Assembly: GCF_007748035.1 (NCBI RefSeq)
Contig: NZ_CP036278.1
Coordinates: 1,240,001 to 1,304,000, forward strand
Direction of reading: 5' to 3'
Length of the DNA stretch: 64,000 bases
From: Aeoliella mucimassa
GTDB taxonomy: Bacteria; Planctomycetota; Planctomycetia; Pirellulales; Lacipirellulaceae
A program made the translations under genes and the position numbers. Positions 35,292-44,497 of the stretch are shown here, piece after piece. Position 1 is the first letter of the stretch, and each line of letters starts with the position of its first letter. The notes under the pieces were generated by a model, which was given only the letters and a program-made list of their open reading frames with translations, was not told the DNA's origin and did no database searches.

Positions 35292-35990
35292 TTACTTGGG
35301 TGGGCGAGCGAAGTGGAAGCTTTCCTCGGCCCACTCGGCGATTTGCGCTGCGGCAATCGCTTGCACATGGCCATCGGCATAGAGATAGTTGGCCACCGTG
35401 TCGGAGTGACGACCGATGGCTACTTCGTGCTCAATGGCGGCGAGCCGGTCTCGGCCTGTCGGTTTGTCTTCCTCGTACCATTCCGGACTATGCACATGAT
35501 CGAACTGAATCTCCACCGCCGAGGTGTCGGCCGCTTCGAACAGCACGATCGTGTTATGAGTTTCCGGCAGATCGAATAAGTCGGATACGAAGTACTCGAC
35601 CTCTTCAGGGTGTACGAGTTTCTCGGTTTTCGTCGGGCGGCGCAGGTAACCATTCATCACGTAGCTGGTTTCGGCACCGCTGCTCCGCTCGACGCGTTTG
35701 ATGTCCTCTGGGCAAAGCCGGATTTCATCCACGTCTTCCATGTAAGGAGCGAGGGTGAAGATCCACGACTTGCTTTTGTCCGACTCATGCCACAGGCCGG
35801 GAAAACGGCCCTTGTGGACATTGGCAAACTGGTGCATCGCCAAACCAACCTGGCGCATGTTGTTCGCACATTGCGAACGAAGTGCAGCAGCCCGCGCCGC
35901 CTGAATGGCCGGCAGGAGCAATGCCACGAGCACGCCGATGATGGCGATCACCACCAATAGCTCTACGAGCGTAAACGCATTGCGACGCAT
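35292..35990 (-). CDS. DUF1559 prepilin-type protein
   Basis: 232 residues from the ATG at 35990 (GGTGG before it). The N terminus [20 protein letters not shown] is a type II secretion/type IV pilin cleavage and methylation signal, and the following [20 protein letters not shown] is the mark of DUF1559 proteins, which are greatly expanded in planctomycetes. The C terminus carries the H-x9-DG-type motif ([12 protein letters not shown]). It is somewhat shorter than many members. Here it sits in the cassette between the Cys-rich and the His-rich genes, and contains several His and acidic residues in the middle. Confidence 0.85.
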   Translation of the reverse strand: MRRNAFTLVELLVVIAIIGVLVALLLPAIQAARAAALRSQCANNMRQVGLAMHQFANVHKGRFPGLWHESDKSKSWIFTLAPYMEDVDEIRLCPEDIKRVERSSGAETSYVMNGYLRRPTKTEKLVHPEEVEYFVSDLFDLPETHNTIVLFEAADTSAVEIQFDHVHSPEWYEEDKPTGRDRLAAIEHEVAIGRHSDTVANYLYADGHVQAIAAAQIAEWAEESFHFARPPK

Positions 35991-36122
35991 GATAGATACC
36001 ACCAATATTGCCCGACGCGATTCCTGACCATGCGGTAGCCGCAGGCGGAATGCAAGCGGGTGAAGCAGGACGTAAGTTCAGAGGATGCGCGCAGCGATTG
36101 CGCACACAAACGTTCGACAAAC

Positions 36123-36530
36123 CTAGGCCTGCAGGGCAGGGGGCCCACGCGGGGCGTACACCAGCAACTGGGCGGTGGGAGCCGCTTCCATCGCTACTGG
36201 TTGAGGGCCGAAAGAGACGGCCGACGTGAGAATAGCTGCGTCGAGCCCTGTTTGGCCGACTTTGATTTTCGCCAGAGTGCAACAAACCGCACACTGACCG
36301 GGCTGATGTGCCCCGTGCTTGGGAGTACCGATCTGCCCGCCAGGCAGGTCGAGGTCTACCGTGTCTTCCTCATGGGCCAGGCCACAGAAGAAGCAGTCGC
36401 AAGAGGTTTCGGCCTGACCGCAGGTCGGATCGTCGCAAGGCACCAGCGCATGCAGCCCGTAACCAGCCACAGCAATCAAGCTGTAGGCCAGTGCGAAAGC
36501 AAGGCTAAGGATGCGGCGATTCCGGGGCAT
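36123..36530 (-). CDS. Cys/His-rich exported protein
   Basis: 135 residues from the ATG at 36530, chosen because a signal-like helix follows (ILSLAFALAYSLIAVAGYGL). The mature part is rich in cysteine and histidine: CDDPTCGQAETSCDCFFCGL, then H-x-x-H-like and CAVCCTLAKIKVG. The layout, small with an N-terminal helix and a CxxC pair near the end, is reminiscent of DUF2946-type proteins linked to metals, but I am not sure of the family. It is the first gene of the four-gene cassette; a palindromic operator candidate lies just upstream. Confidence 0.6.
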   Translation of the reverse strand: MPRNRRILSLAFALAYSLIAVAGYGLHALVPCDDPTCGQAETSCDCFFCGLAHEEDTVDLDLPGGQIGTPKHGAHQPGQCAVCCTLAKIKVGQTGLDAAILTSAVSFGPQPVAMEAAPTAQLLVYAPRGPPALQA

Positions 36531-36555
36531 GATGACCGTGCGGAGAGTGCGGAAT

Positions 36556-36571
36556 GTAGCAGTACTGCAAC
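36556..36571 (-). promoter_or_regulatory. Palindromic operator candidate before the cassette
   Basis: A 16-base palindrome with one mismatch per arm (GTTGCAGT / ACTGCTAC on the minus strand; the inner ten bases GCAGTACTGC are perfect) lies 26 bases before the ATG of the first cassette gene. This fits a dimeric metal-responsive repressor site in place and size. No matching site was found before the other cassette genes. Confidence 0.4.
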
Positions 36572-36867
36572 TTACAACACTATCCAACGAAGCGATGGGT
36601 GTCAACGTCGACTAGGTTGGGGCCGGAGTTTTACGGCTAACCTCTGCAGCCCTGCCAGCTGGCTGCGAAAAGCCCGATTATGAGCCTTTAAGCTTCGGTA
36701 AATCTCACGATCAGGCCGCATTCGCTTTTCTCCACAATCCAGACTCCTGGGTGCTGCTTTTAAGCTACGCTTTGGCAGAAACCTCCACACACAGGCACCC
36801 GATGTCTGTGTGGACGGGCGGTTATTGGTCCCTGAGATAAACCCCGCATACAAGATTTGATAGAGCC

Positions 36868-38193
<1,326 letters not shown>

Positions 38194-38242
38194 ATAAGAC
38201 GACTCCGAGTACGACTTTTTTCTTTGAATAAGCGAAACTGAC

Positions 38243-39208
38243 ATGGCTGCCTGGATTATCTATCTGTGTGTGTTCGCCGGCGTGGCTGCTCTCGTGGCGG
38301 GAGTCGCCGCGGTCCGAACCGGTGATCGCGAAGACGAAGTAGCCCAGCGGCTTAGCGCGCTCACCATCGGTGCGAAAGACGATCCCAAGGAGGTCTCGCT
38401 CTCTAGCGAAATCTTCAACGCCGGACGCGATGGGGCCGAAGGGGCCTTCGAACGAATCGTTTCCAGGTACATGAACCTGAATCTGCTGTTCGAACAAGCC
38501 GACGTCAATATGACCGTCAGCAAATTCCTAAGTATCGTTGGCGGGGCCGGCGTACTGGGGTTTGTGCTGCCGACGCTCGCGGGCATGCCGATGAAGTTTG
38601 CCCCAATCGTGTCGGTAATGCTGGTCACCTTGCCCTTCCTGTGGCTCATCATGAAACGCAAACGGCGGCTCAATAAGTTTGCCGCCCAACTGCCTGAAGC
38701 ACTCGAACTCATTTCGCGGGCCCTTCGGGCTGGTCATAGTCTGGCCGCTGGTTTCAACCTGGTGGGCCAGGAAATGTCGGCGCCGATCTCGACGGAGTTT
38801 AATCGTACGTTCGAAGAGCAGAACCTTGGTATGCCTTTGGAAGAAGCCCTCAACAGCCTTACCGATCGCATTCCGAACCTCGATCTTAAGTTCTTTGCAA
38901 CCGCGGTGATTCTGCAGCGACAGACGGGTGGTGACCTGGCGGAGATTCTCGACAAGATCGGCCATCTCATCCGCGAACGATTCAAGATTTGGGGGCAGGT
39001 GCAAGCACTCACGGGCGAAGGGCGCTTGAGCGGTATCGTGCTGCTCGCGCTTCCACCAGCGCTGTTTGTCACCGTGTACCGCATGAACCCCGACTACCTG
39101 ATGTTGCTGTTCACCGACGACCTTGGCAAAAAAATGCTGGTAGGTGGTTTGGTGATGCAGTTGTTAGGTGCCATCGTGATTCAAAAAATTGTGAATATCA
39201 AAGTGTGA
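38243..39208 (+). CDS. tadB: Tad inner-membrane platform protein TadB
   Basis: 321 residues of the type II secretion F domain family. Helices are seen near the N terminus (WIIYLCVFAGVAALVAGV), in the middle (two, about residues 95-135) and at the C terminus. The core motifs QLPEALELISRALRAGHSLA and TAVILQRQTGGDLAEILDKI are those of TadB/GspF-type platforms. It partners with TadC, encoded 89 bases downstream, to form the membrane base on which CpaF acts. Confidence 0.93.
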   Translation: MAAWIIYLCVFAGVAALVAGVAAVRTGDREDEVAQRLSALTIGAKDDPKEVSLSSEIFNAGRDGAEGAFERIVSRYMNLNLLFEQADVNMTVSKFLSIVGGAGVLGFVLPTLAGMPMKFAPIVSVMLVTLPFLWLIMKRKRRLNKFAAQLPEALELISRALRAGHSLAAGFNLVGQEMSAPISTEFNRTFEEQNLGMPLEEALNSLTDRIPNLDLKFFATAVILQRQTGGDLAEILDKIGHLIRERFKIWGQVQALTGEGRLSGIVLLALPPALFVTVYRMNPDYLMLLFTDDLGKKMLVGGLVMQLLGAIVIQKIVNIKV

Positions 39209-39297
39209 GGATTCAGAAGCTCCCGACAAAGTCTGCCTGACTGCTTGCTGCCGACGAACGCTTCTGCCATTGGTCCCTAGCCCCAAGGCCCTGTGCC

Positions 39298-40251
39298 ATG
39301 ATTAGCAACACGCTCTTAACTCAACTCGCGATATTCGGATGTGTGGCCGCCGCGGTATGGGCTTTGATGGAATTCCTGGGGGGCGGCGGAAAGTCGCGCG
39401 CCGAGGAACGACTCGACGAATTCAGCGATACCCGCTCGAAGGGACGTACGAACGCGCCGAAATCCGACTCGATGACCCGCCTGATCGAAGCAGCCTCGCC
39501 CAAGTTGTCGGCTCCGCTCAAACCGAAAACCGCCGAGGAAGCCAGCAAGCTCAAGTTGCGGTTGCAGCACGCGGGCTATCGCAGCGAGAACGCGGTGTCG
39601 ATCTTCCTAGGCATGAAATTCCTCTGCCTGGTGCTTGGTTTCTTTGCCAGCGGTGGGTCGATGCTGTACCTCAAAGGGTTCACGCTCACCGCGATGATGT
39701 ACACCGTGGCTATCTCGGGCATCATGATGTTCCTGCCCGACGTGGTCGTTTGGCTGCGGAAGAAGAGTCGTCAGGACTGTATCTTCTATGGCCTGCCTGA
39801 CGCCCTCGACTTGATGGTGGTCTGCGTGGAAGCCGGTCTCGGCCTCGACCAGGCGATGCGGAAGGTCTCCGAAGAGATGCAGAAGAGCTACGCGGTGCTG
39901 AGCGAAGAGTTCCGCTTGGCAAATCTGCAACTGCAGATGGGGGCCGCGCGAAACAGCGTGTTGCACGAACTAGGACAGCGGACCGGGGTCGACGACCTAA
40001 AGGCCCTGGCTGCCATTCTTATTCAGGCCGACAAGTTCGGCTCGAGCGTCGCCCAGGCACTGCGGGTGCAGAGCGACTCGATGCGGACCCGCCGCCAGCA
40101 GATGGCGGAAGAAAAGGCAGCGAAAACTGCGGTGAAGCTCATTTTTCCGCTCGTGATCTTCATTTTCCCCGCGATCTTCGTCGTGCTGGTGGGCCCCGCG
40201 GCCATCACCATGATCAACGAGATGTTCCCCGCCATGCAAGGCGCGCAATAG
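39298..40251 (+). CDS. tadC: Tad inner-membrane platform protein TadC
   Basis: 317 residues, also of the GspF-like family. The motifs YGLPDALDLMVVCVEAGLGL and ALAAILIQADKFGSSVAQAL, and the four hydrophobic segments, match TadC. It ends the visible plus-strand pilus gene run. No tadD, tadE, tadF or tadG pseudopilin gene follows directly, so minor pilins must be encoded elsewhere. Confidence 0.93.
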   Translation: MISNTLLTQLAIFGCVAAAVWALMEFLGGGGKSRAEERLDEFSDTRSKGRTNAPKSDSMTRLIEAASPKLSAPLKPKTAEEASKLKLRLQHAGYRSENAVSIFLGMKFLCLVLGFFASGGSMLYLKGFTLTAMMYTVAISGIMMFLPDVVVWLRKKSRQDCIFYGLPDALDLMVVCVEAGLGLDQAMRKVSEEMQKSYAVLSEEFRLANLQLQMGAARNSVLHELGQRTGVDDLKALAAILIQADKFGSSVAQALRVQSDSMRTRRQQMAEEKAAKTAVKLIFPLVIFIFPAIFVVLVGPAAITMINEMFPAMQGAQ

Positions 40252-40331
40252 CCGCTAGCAGCCTCGCACGAATGCCGCGAGTGCCTGGAACCAGCCGGTT
40301 TTCGATCGGTCTGGCCAGGGGCAACCATGGG

Positions 40332-40379
40332 TTGACGTTAAACCGTTGAAACATCTACACTTACGCTTCTGTAGATGTT
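40332..40379 (+). promoter_or_regulatory. Promoter candidate overlapping a perfect inverted repeat
   Basis: TTGACG (40332-40337), 18 bases, TACACT (40356-40361). The -10 lies in a 10-bp perfect inverted repeat aacatctaca (40350-40359) / tgtagatgtt (40370-40379), which could be an operator or a leader hairpin. It would serve the gene at 40416. Confidence 0.4.
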
Positions 40380-40415
40380 GCACGAGCATTCCCTTATTCG
40401 ACTCTCAGGCGTCGT

Positions 40416-41279
40416 ATGAAATCCGAAGAACGTCACGAACTCGAAACCAATTCGCTGGCCAAGCTTCTCGAACAGATCAACGATAAGCTGGCTCCTTACG
40501 CGTCGCACATTATATATGGCGTGCTAGCCATCGTCGCCATCTGGGCGCTGGTGCGGCTTAGCTCGAACAGCATGCACGCCAAGCAGCGAGATACCTGGAA
40601 CTCCTATGTCGGGGCGACCTTGCCGGGACGCGTCGACGAAGAAAAAGTGCTATCGGTCGCTGAGACCTACGCCGACAAGCCGGTTGGCGACCTGGCCAAG
40701 ATCGCCTGGGCCGACGCCAAGTTGGCCGAAGGCTCGCACTTGTTTCTGAGCGACAAGAAGAACGCTGAGAGCGCTCTCCAATCGGCCCTAGATACTTATT
40801 CCGATTTGGCCGAAAGTGCCAAAGACAGCGTGCTCAAGCAGCGTGCTCAATTCGGCAAGGCTCGTACGCTCGATTGCCAGTGCAAGATCGACGAGGCAAT
40901 TGCTGAGTACGAAAAAGTAACCGGACCGTTTAGCGAACTGGCTGACGCTCGGGCGAAAGATCTCGGCGAACTAGGTGCTGCCAAGTATGCTGCCTGGTTG
41001 GCCGAAGCCGAAGGTGCCCGCAACCGTCCGAACGCCGGCAGTGGCTTTAGCCGCCCTGGCTTTGCTCCCGATGCCCTCGGCTTGCCCGGAATGGGTAGCG
41101 GTGGCTTTGGTGAATTTGACGAAGCCATGGAAGACGCGCAGTCGCTCGCCCTCGAAGCCCCCAAGACCGAGGACGAAGCAGCTACGGAAGAGTCGGCCGA
41201 CGAAGCTTCGACCGATGAAGCCCCCGACGATTCGGCCGCAGAGCCTGCCGCCGACACCGAAACGCCGACCGAAGAGTAA
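40416..41279 (+). CDS. Membrane-anchored TPR-like protein
   Basis: 287 residues. One transmembrane helix at about 30-48 (ASHIIYGVLAIVAIWALVRL) is followed by about 150 residues of helical repeats like those of YfgM/tetratricopeptide proteins (SALDTYSDLAESAKDSVLKQ; RTLDCQCKIDEAIAEYEKV). The C-terminal 90 residues are a Gly/Phe-rich stretch and then a low-complexity acidic tail (TEESADEASTDEAPDDSAAE). The YfgM likeness suggests a role at the translocon or in envelope protein folding, but this is tentative. It is followed 27 bases later by the pseudouridine synthase gene. Confidence 0.65.
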   Translation: MKSEERHELETNSLAKLLEQINDKLAPYASHIIYGVLAIVAIWALVRLSSNSMHAKQRDTWNSYVGATLPGRVDEEKVLSVAETYADKPVGDLAKIAWADAKLAEGSHLFLSDKKNAESALQSALDTYSDLAESAKDSVLKQRAQFGKARTLDCQCKIDEAIAEYEKVTGPFSELADARAKDLGELGAAKYAAWLAEAEGARNRPNAGSGFSRPGFAPDALGLPGMGSGGFGEFDEAMEDAQSLALEAPKTEDEAATEESADEASTDEAPDDSAAEPAADTETPTEE

Positions 41280-41306
41280 TTCGGGTTTCTTCAGGCAACC
41301 ACTCCT

Positions 41307-42317
41307 ATGGCTGAATGCGCTGAGAATTGGCCATTGGAAATCTCCGTGGCCGACGACGCCGTCGGCCAGCGGCTCGATGCCTATCTGGCGAAGCAATTAC
41401 CCGACTACAGTCGCTCAGCGATTCAGCGAGCGATCGACGCCGGTCAGGTGCTCATCCCAGGCGAGGAGGTCAAACGCGCCCTCCGCTTGGAAGCGGGCTG
41501 GACCATTCGCATCGAGGGTATCGAAACCGCGCGGCCCGGTCCTGAGCCCGAAGACATTCCGCTCGACATTCTCTACGAAGACGACTGGATGATCGTCGTC
41601 AACAAACCGGCCGGCATGATCGTCCATCCGGCCAAAGGTCACTGGAATGGCACGCTCGCTTCCGCGGTGGCCCATCGCTTTGGTCAGCTCAGCACCACCG
41701 GCGGACCCCAGCGGCCGGGAATCGTGCACCGCTTGGACCGCGACACGTCGGGCGTGATCGTCGTCGCCCGCAACGATCGGGCGCACGAGCGACTCGCTGC
41801 CCAGTTCAAGGATCGTACTACCGAAAAAGAGTACGCTGCCATCGTCCGCGGCGTGCCTGACCGCGATGCCGATGTGATCGACCGCCCCATCGGCCCGCAC
41901 CCCAAGCTTCGCGAAGCCAAGGCCATTCGCGAAGGCCATCCCGACGCCAAAGCAGCCCTCACCACGTTCCAGGTGGTCGAGCGATTTGAGCGTTTCAGTC
42001 TGCTTAAGGTACTCCCGAAAACTGGCCGCACTCATCAGATCCGCGTCCACCTGACCAGCATCGGCCTGCCGATTCTTTGTGACAAACTGTACGGTGGGTC
42101 GCTCCGCGCTAACCGTGGTGAATTACTTCCCAAGATGGCGGCGTACAATGAACGTCGTGAGGGAAAATATCCGTCGGACACTGTGATCCTCGAACGCCAA
42201 GCCCTCCACGCTCACCGGCTGACGATCAACCATCCAGAAACCGGCGAGCGGTTGACCTTCGAAGCCCCGCTACCCGCCGACCTGCAGCAAGTGCTGGACT
42301 GCCTGCGGGCGGTCTAG
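41307..42317 (+). CDS. rluD: RluA/RluD-family 23S rRNA pseudouridine synthase
   Basis: 336 residues. An N-terminal S4 RNA-binding domain (QRLDAYLAKQLPDYSRSAIQ) is followed by the catalytic domain with HRLDRDTSGVIVVARN, whose Asp is the nucleophile, and KTGRTHQIRVHLTSIGLPI. The layout S4 plus catalytic domain fits RluD (pseudouridines at 1911, 1915 and 1917 of 23S rRNA in E. coli); the exact target here is inferred. A short insert near GSLRANRGELLPKM is slightly longer than in E. coli. Confidence 0.88.
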   Translation: MAECAENWPLEISVADDAVGQRLDAYLAKQLPDYSRSAIQRAIDAGQVLIPGEEVKRALRLEAGWTIRIEGIETARPGPEPEDIPLDILYEDDWMIVVNKPAGMIVHPAKGHWNGTLASAVAHRFGQLSTTGGPQRPGIVHRLDRDTSGVIVVARNDRAHERLAAQFKDRTTEKEYAAIVRGVPDRDADVIDRPIGPHPKLREAKAIREGHPDAKAALTTFQVVERFERFSLLKVLPKTGRTHQIRVHLTSIGLPILCDKLYGGSLRANRGELLPKMAAYNERREGKYPSDTVILERQALHAHRLTINHPETGERLTFEAPLPADLQQVLDCLRAV

Positions 42318-42323
42318 CCCAAC

Positions 42324-42380
42324 CTCGTTCCTACGCTCCGCGTGGGAACGCCAGCCCGACTGCTCTGCGGGCATTACTGC
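42324..42380. repeat. Palindromic repeat, copy 1
   Basis: ctcgttcctacgctccgcgtgggaacg forms a hairpin (one change in the arm) followed by a second hairpin around tgctctgcgggca. The same two-hairpin unit recurs at 42904. Such elements are scattered through planctomycete genomes. Confidence 0.75.
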
Positions 42381-42466
42381 TCCGCAACTGCTTGTGCAAT
42401 CGCCGGCTCACGGTACGATGGCTCTCTGCTTACTATTCAGGCGTCATGCATCAAAGGAGGTGTCGG

Positions 42467-42898
42467 ATGGGCTTGATTCAAGAGTTTCAGAAGTTTGCCA
42501 TGCGCGGCAACGTGGTCGATATGGCGGTCGGCATCATCATGGGCGGGGCGTTTGGGAAGATCGTCGCCTCGTTCGTGGGCGACATCCTCATGCCGGTAGT
42601 CGGTTCGTTTACTGGCAAAGGGAGCCTGGGAAGCCAGTTCCTATGGCTCGACCCCGAAGTCGAAAAGCCCGCCAGCCTGGCCGCCGCCCGCGAAGCAGGT
42701 GGGCCCTACATTGCGTGGGGTGCGTTCGTACAAACGACTATCGATTTCTTGATCATTGCGATCTCGATCTTCCTGGTGGTCAAGCTGATGAATCGCATCC
42801 AGGAAGAGTTCGTCAACAAGCCCGAAGCCGAAAAACCAGCCCCGCCCGAAGACATCCTGCTCCTCCGCGAAATCCGCGACGCGCTGAAGAAGGAGTAG
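42467..42898 (+). CDS. mscL: Large-conductance mechanosensitive channel MscL
   Basis: 143 residues, typical for MscL. The ATG at 42467 has a perfect AAAGGAGG seven bases before it. The N-terminal amphipathic helix and pore helix are clear (QEFQKFAMRGNVVDMAVGII, GGAFGKIVASFVGDILMPVV), followed by a periplasmic loop longer than in E. coli, the second helix (TIDFLIIAISIFLVVKLMNR) and a charged cytoplasmic bundle. It releases solutes under osmotic down-shock. The gene is bracketed by palindromic repeats on both sides. Confidence 0.95.
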   Translation: MGLIQEFQKFAMRGNVVDMAVGIIMGGAFGKIVASFVGDILMPVVGSFTGKGSLGSQFLWLDPEVEKPASLAAAREAGGPYIAWGAFVQTTIDFLIIAISIFLVVKLMNRIQEEFVNKPEAEKPAPPEDILLLREIRDALKKE

Positions 42899-42903
42899 CC
42901 TCT

Positions 42904-42957
42904 CCTCGTTCCCACGCTCCGCGTGGGAATGCCTACCCGACCGCTCTGCGGTCACTC
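42904..42957. repeat. Palindromic repeat, copy 2
   Basis: ttcccacgctccgcgtgggaa forms a perfect 8-bp hairpin, followed by gaccgctctgcggtc as a second hairpin. Same order and spacing as at 42324. Confidence 0.8.
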
Positions 42958-43013
42958 CTTAGCAAAATCAAGTTTTAAGCTACTCTGTCGCCGTGGAGCG
43001 GCGGGCACTTGGG

Positions 43014-43036
43014 TTCCCACGCAGAGCGTGGGAACC
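43014..43036. repeat. Palindromic repeat, copy 3, inverted
   Basis: ttcccacgcagagcgtgggaacc has the same hairpin arms but the loop gcagagc is the complement of gctctgc, so it lies in the opposite orientation to copies 1 and 2. Confidence 0.75.
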
Positions 43037-43069
43037 AGGTTAGCGGAGCGAGGGAAAGAGCTTGCTGGG

Positions 43070-43804
43070 CTACACCAAGCCCATCAAATCCCGTACCCCC
43101 ACCGCCCGGGGGCTGGCCAGGCGTTCGCCTCGTTCGAAGCCGGCGGCTTCGCCGAAATAGTGGGCCATCGCGTCGAGCCGGGCGAAGATGTGCTGCTTCT
43201 CCGGCGGGAACTGCGTGGCGTACGCCCGGATCGAGGCGATTTTCTTCTCGTAGGTCGAGCTGATGTCCATCACAAACGAGTTCCCCTGCGGCGGGGGCTC
43301 GAGCGAGTAAAAGTTCAGCGAGTAGAACACCAGCGAGTCGATCTTGTGCGGCGGCAGGTGGTCGAATCGCTCGTCCCATTTTGTCAGCCGCGAGTAAAAT
43401 ACGGCCGCTTCGGTTATCTGCACCGCCTGCCAGTGGTCGGGCGATGCCATCGGGGTGCGGTCGCCGAGTGCCAGCACCATCCGCGGCCGCCAGCGGCGAA
43501 ACTCCTTGGCCAGTGCCAAACGTGAGTCCCAGTTGTCGAACAGCATGCGATTGGTCAAATCGAGCGTCGTGCGGTGATGCACACCCAGCAAACGGGCTGC
43601 TTCGGCCGCCTCGGCTGCACGAACCTCAGGGCCGGGCGAGGCCGGCGTCGGCTCGCCGTCGGTCAAATCGACGATCCCCACCCGGTATCCCTGCTCCACG
43701 AGCCTGGCAACGGTGCCTCCGCAGCCAATTTCGACGTCGTCGGGGTGGGCCCCCACGGCGATCACATCGAGCGGTTCAATCGAAAGATCGGCGTCATTTG
43801 TCAT
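43070..43804 (-). CDS. bshB1: PIG-L family deacetylase, BshB1-like
   Basis: 244 residues. The zinc-binding motif AHPDD (in [20 protein letters not shown]) and the later His ([14 protein letters not shown]) are those of LmbE/PIG-L deacetylases. [30 protein letters not shown] resemble BshB1, which removes the acetyl group from GlcNAc-malate in bacillithiol synthesis. No bshA or bshC gene is nearby, so the substrate is inferred. It stands alone between repeats. Confidence 0.8.
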   Translation of the reverse strand: MTNDADLSIEPLDVIAVGAHPDDVEIGCGGTVARLVEQGYRVGIVDLTDGEPTPASPGPEVRAAEAAEAARLLGVHHRTTLDLTNRMLFDNWDSRLALAKEFRRWRPRMVLALGDRTPMASPDHWQAVQITEAAVFYSRLTKWDERFDHLPPHKIDSLVFYSLNFYSLEPPPQGNSFVMDISSTYEKKIASIRAYATQFPPEKQHIFARLDAMAHYFGEAAGFERGERLASPRAVGVRDLMGLV

Positions 43805-43974
43805 GCATTTGGCTTTCCAAGGCCGGACCGCGAGGGGGGCCGTGTGTCAGGGGGGCGTACGAAGGTGTTCCGCGGTTGACAGAACGCAGCACCGACAACG
43901 AAAATCGCTGTTTCTGCGTAACGAAACCCTACCGAATTGCCGACGTTTTCACAAGTTACACGTGATTGGGTGAT

Positions 43975-44028
43975 TAGGTGAGTCAGTGAGAGGACACCTG
44001 GGCTTTTGCCCGCTCACTGACTCACCTA
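43975..44028. repeat. Long perfect inverted repeat
   Basis: taggtgagtcagtgag (43975-43990) and its exact complement (44013-44028) enclose 22 bases including gggcttttgccc, itself a small hairpin. No T run follows. It lies between the convergent-to-divergent boundary of the deacetylase gene and the acidic protein gene. The role is unknown. Confidence 0.7.
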
Positions 44029-44068
44029 CCCACCCACACACCTATCCAAACCCCCGACAGCCAGGCCC

Positions 44069-44380
44069 ATGCTAATCGACTCCCCCGAACAGCTGATTGA
44101 AGTTCCCGTAACCTGGATCAGCGAACCTGCTGCCCCTGCTGCGCCGTCGTACGAGGTAGCATCGGACCCGTTCGACGACTTTGACGACGACGACTTCGAC
44201 GATGAGTTCGACGACGACTTTGAAGAAGAGTGGGACGATGAGACCATCGAAGATGAGTTTGCCGACGAGTTCGAGCCAGACGAAGAAGAGTTCGAAGAAG
44301 AAACCTACGACGACGAAGATAGCGACGACGACAAGGAAGATGGCGACAAATTCAACGACGACGAAGACTTCGACGACTGA
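44069..44380 (+). CDS. Highly acidic small protein
   Basis: 103 residues. After about 28 ordinary residues (LIDSPEQLIEVPVTWISEPA) the rest is almost wholly Asp, Glu and Phe (DDFDDDDFDDEFDDDFEEEW). The DNA is correspondingly a GAY/GAR-rich low-complexity tract. It has no signal peptide. It resembles acidic tails that bind cations or basic proteins, but no family can be named. The start codon is supported only weakly, and the gene lies 117 bases before ileS. It might be a real small protein or an expanded repeat tract. Confidence 0.5.
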   Translation: MLIDSPEQLIEVPVTWISEPAAPAAPSYEVASDPFDDFDDDDFDDEFDDDFEEEWDDETIEDEFADEFEPDEEEFEEETYDDEDSDDDKEDGDKFNDDEDFDD

Positions 44381-44467
44381 GTGGGAGTGCGGAATATCCA
44401 GTCGCAACGCCGCTGGGCGAGTTCGCACGATCACGATTGGCTGTAAATGTTCGCGCAAGCGAAAAAT

Positions 44468-44492
44468 CCATCCGCAATCCGCAATCCGAAAT
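44468..44492. repeat. Short interspersed repeat (ATCCGCAATCC type), copy before ileS
   Basis: ccgcaatccgcaatccgaaat just before the ileS start. The same unit occurs inside ileS at 46550-46582 and, inverted, at 53461-53487. Confidence 0.7.
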
Positions 44493-44497
44493 CTTAA

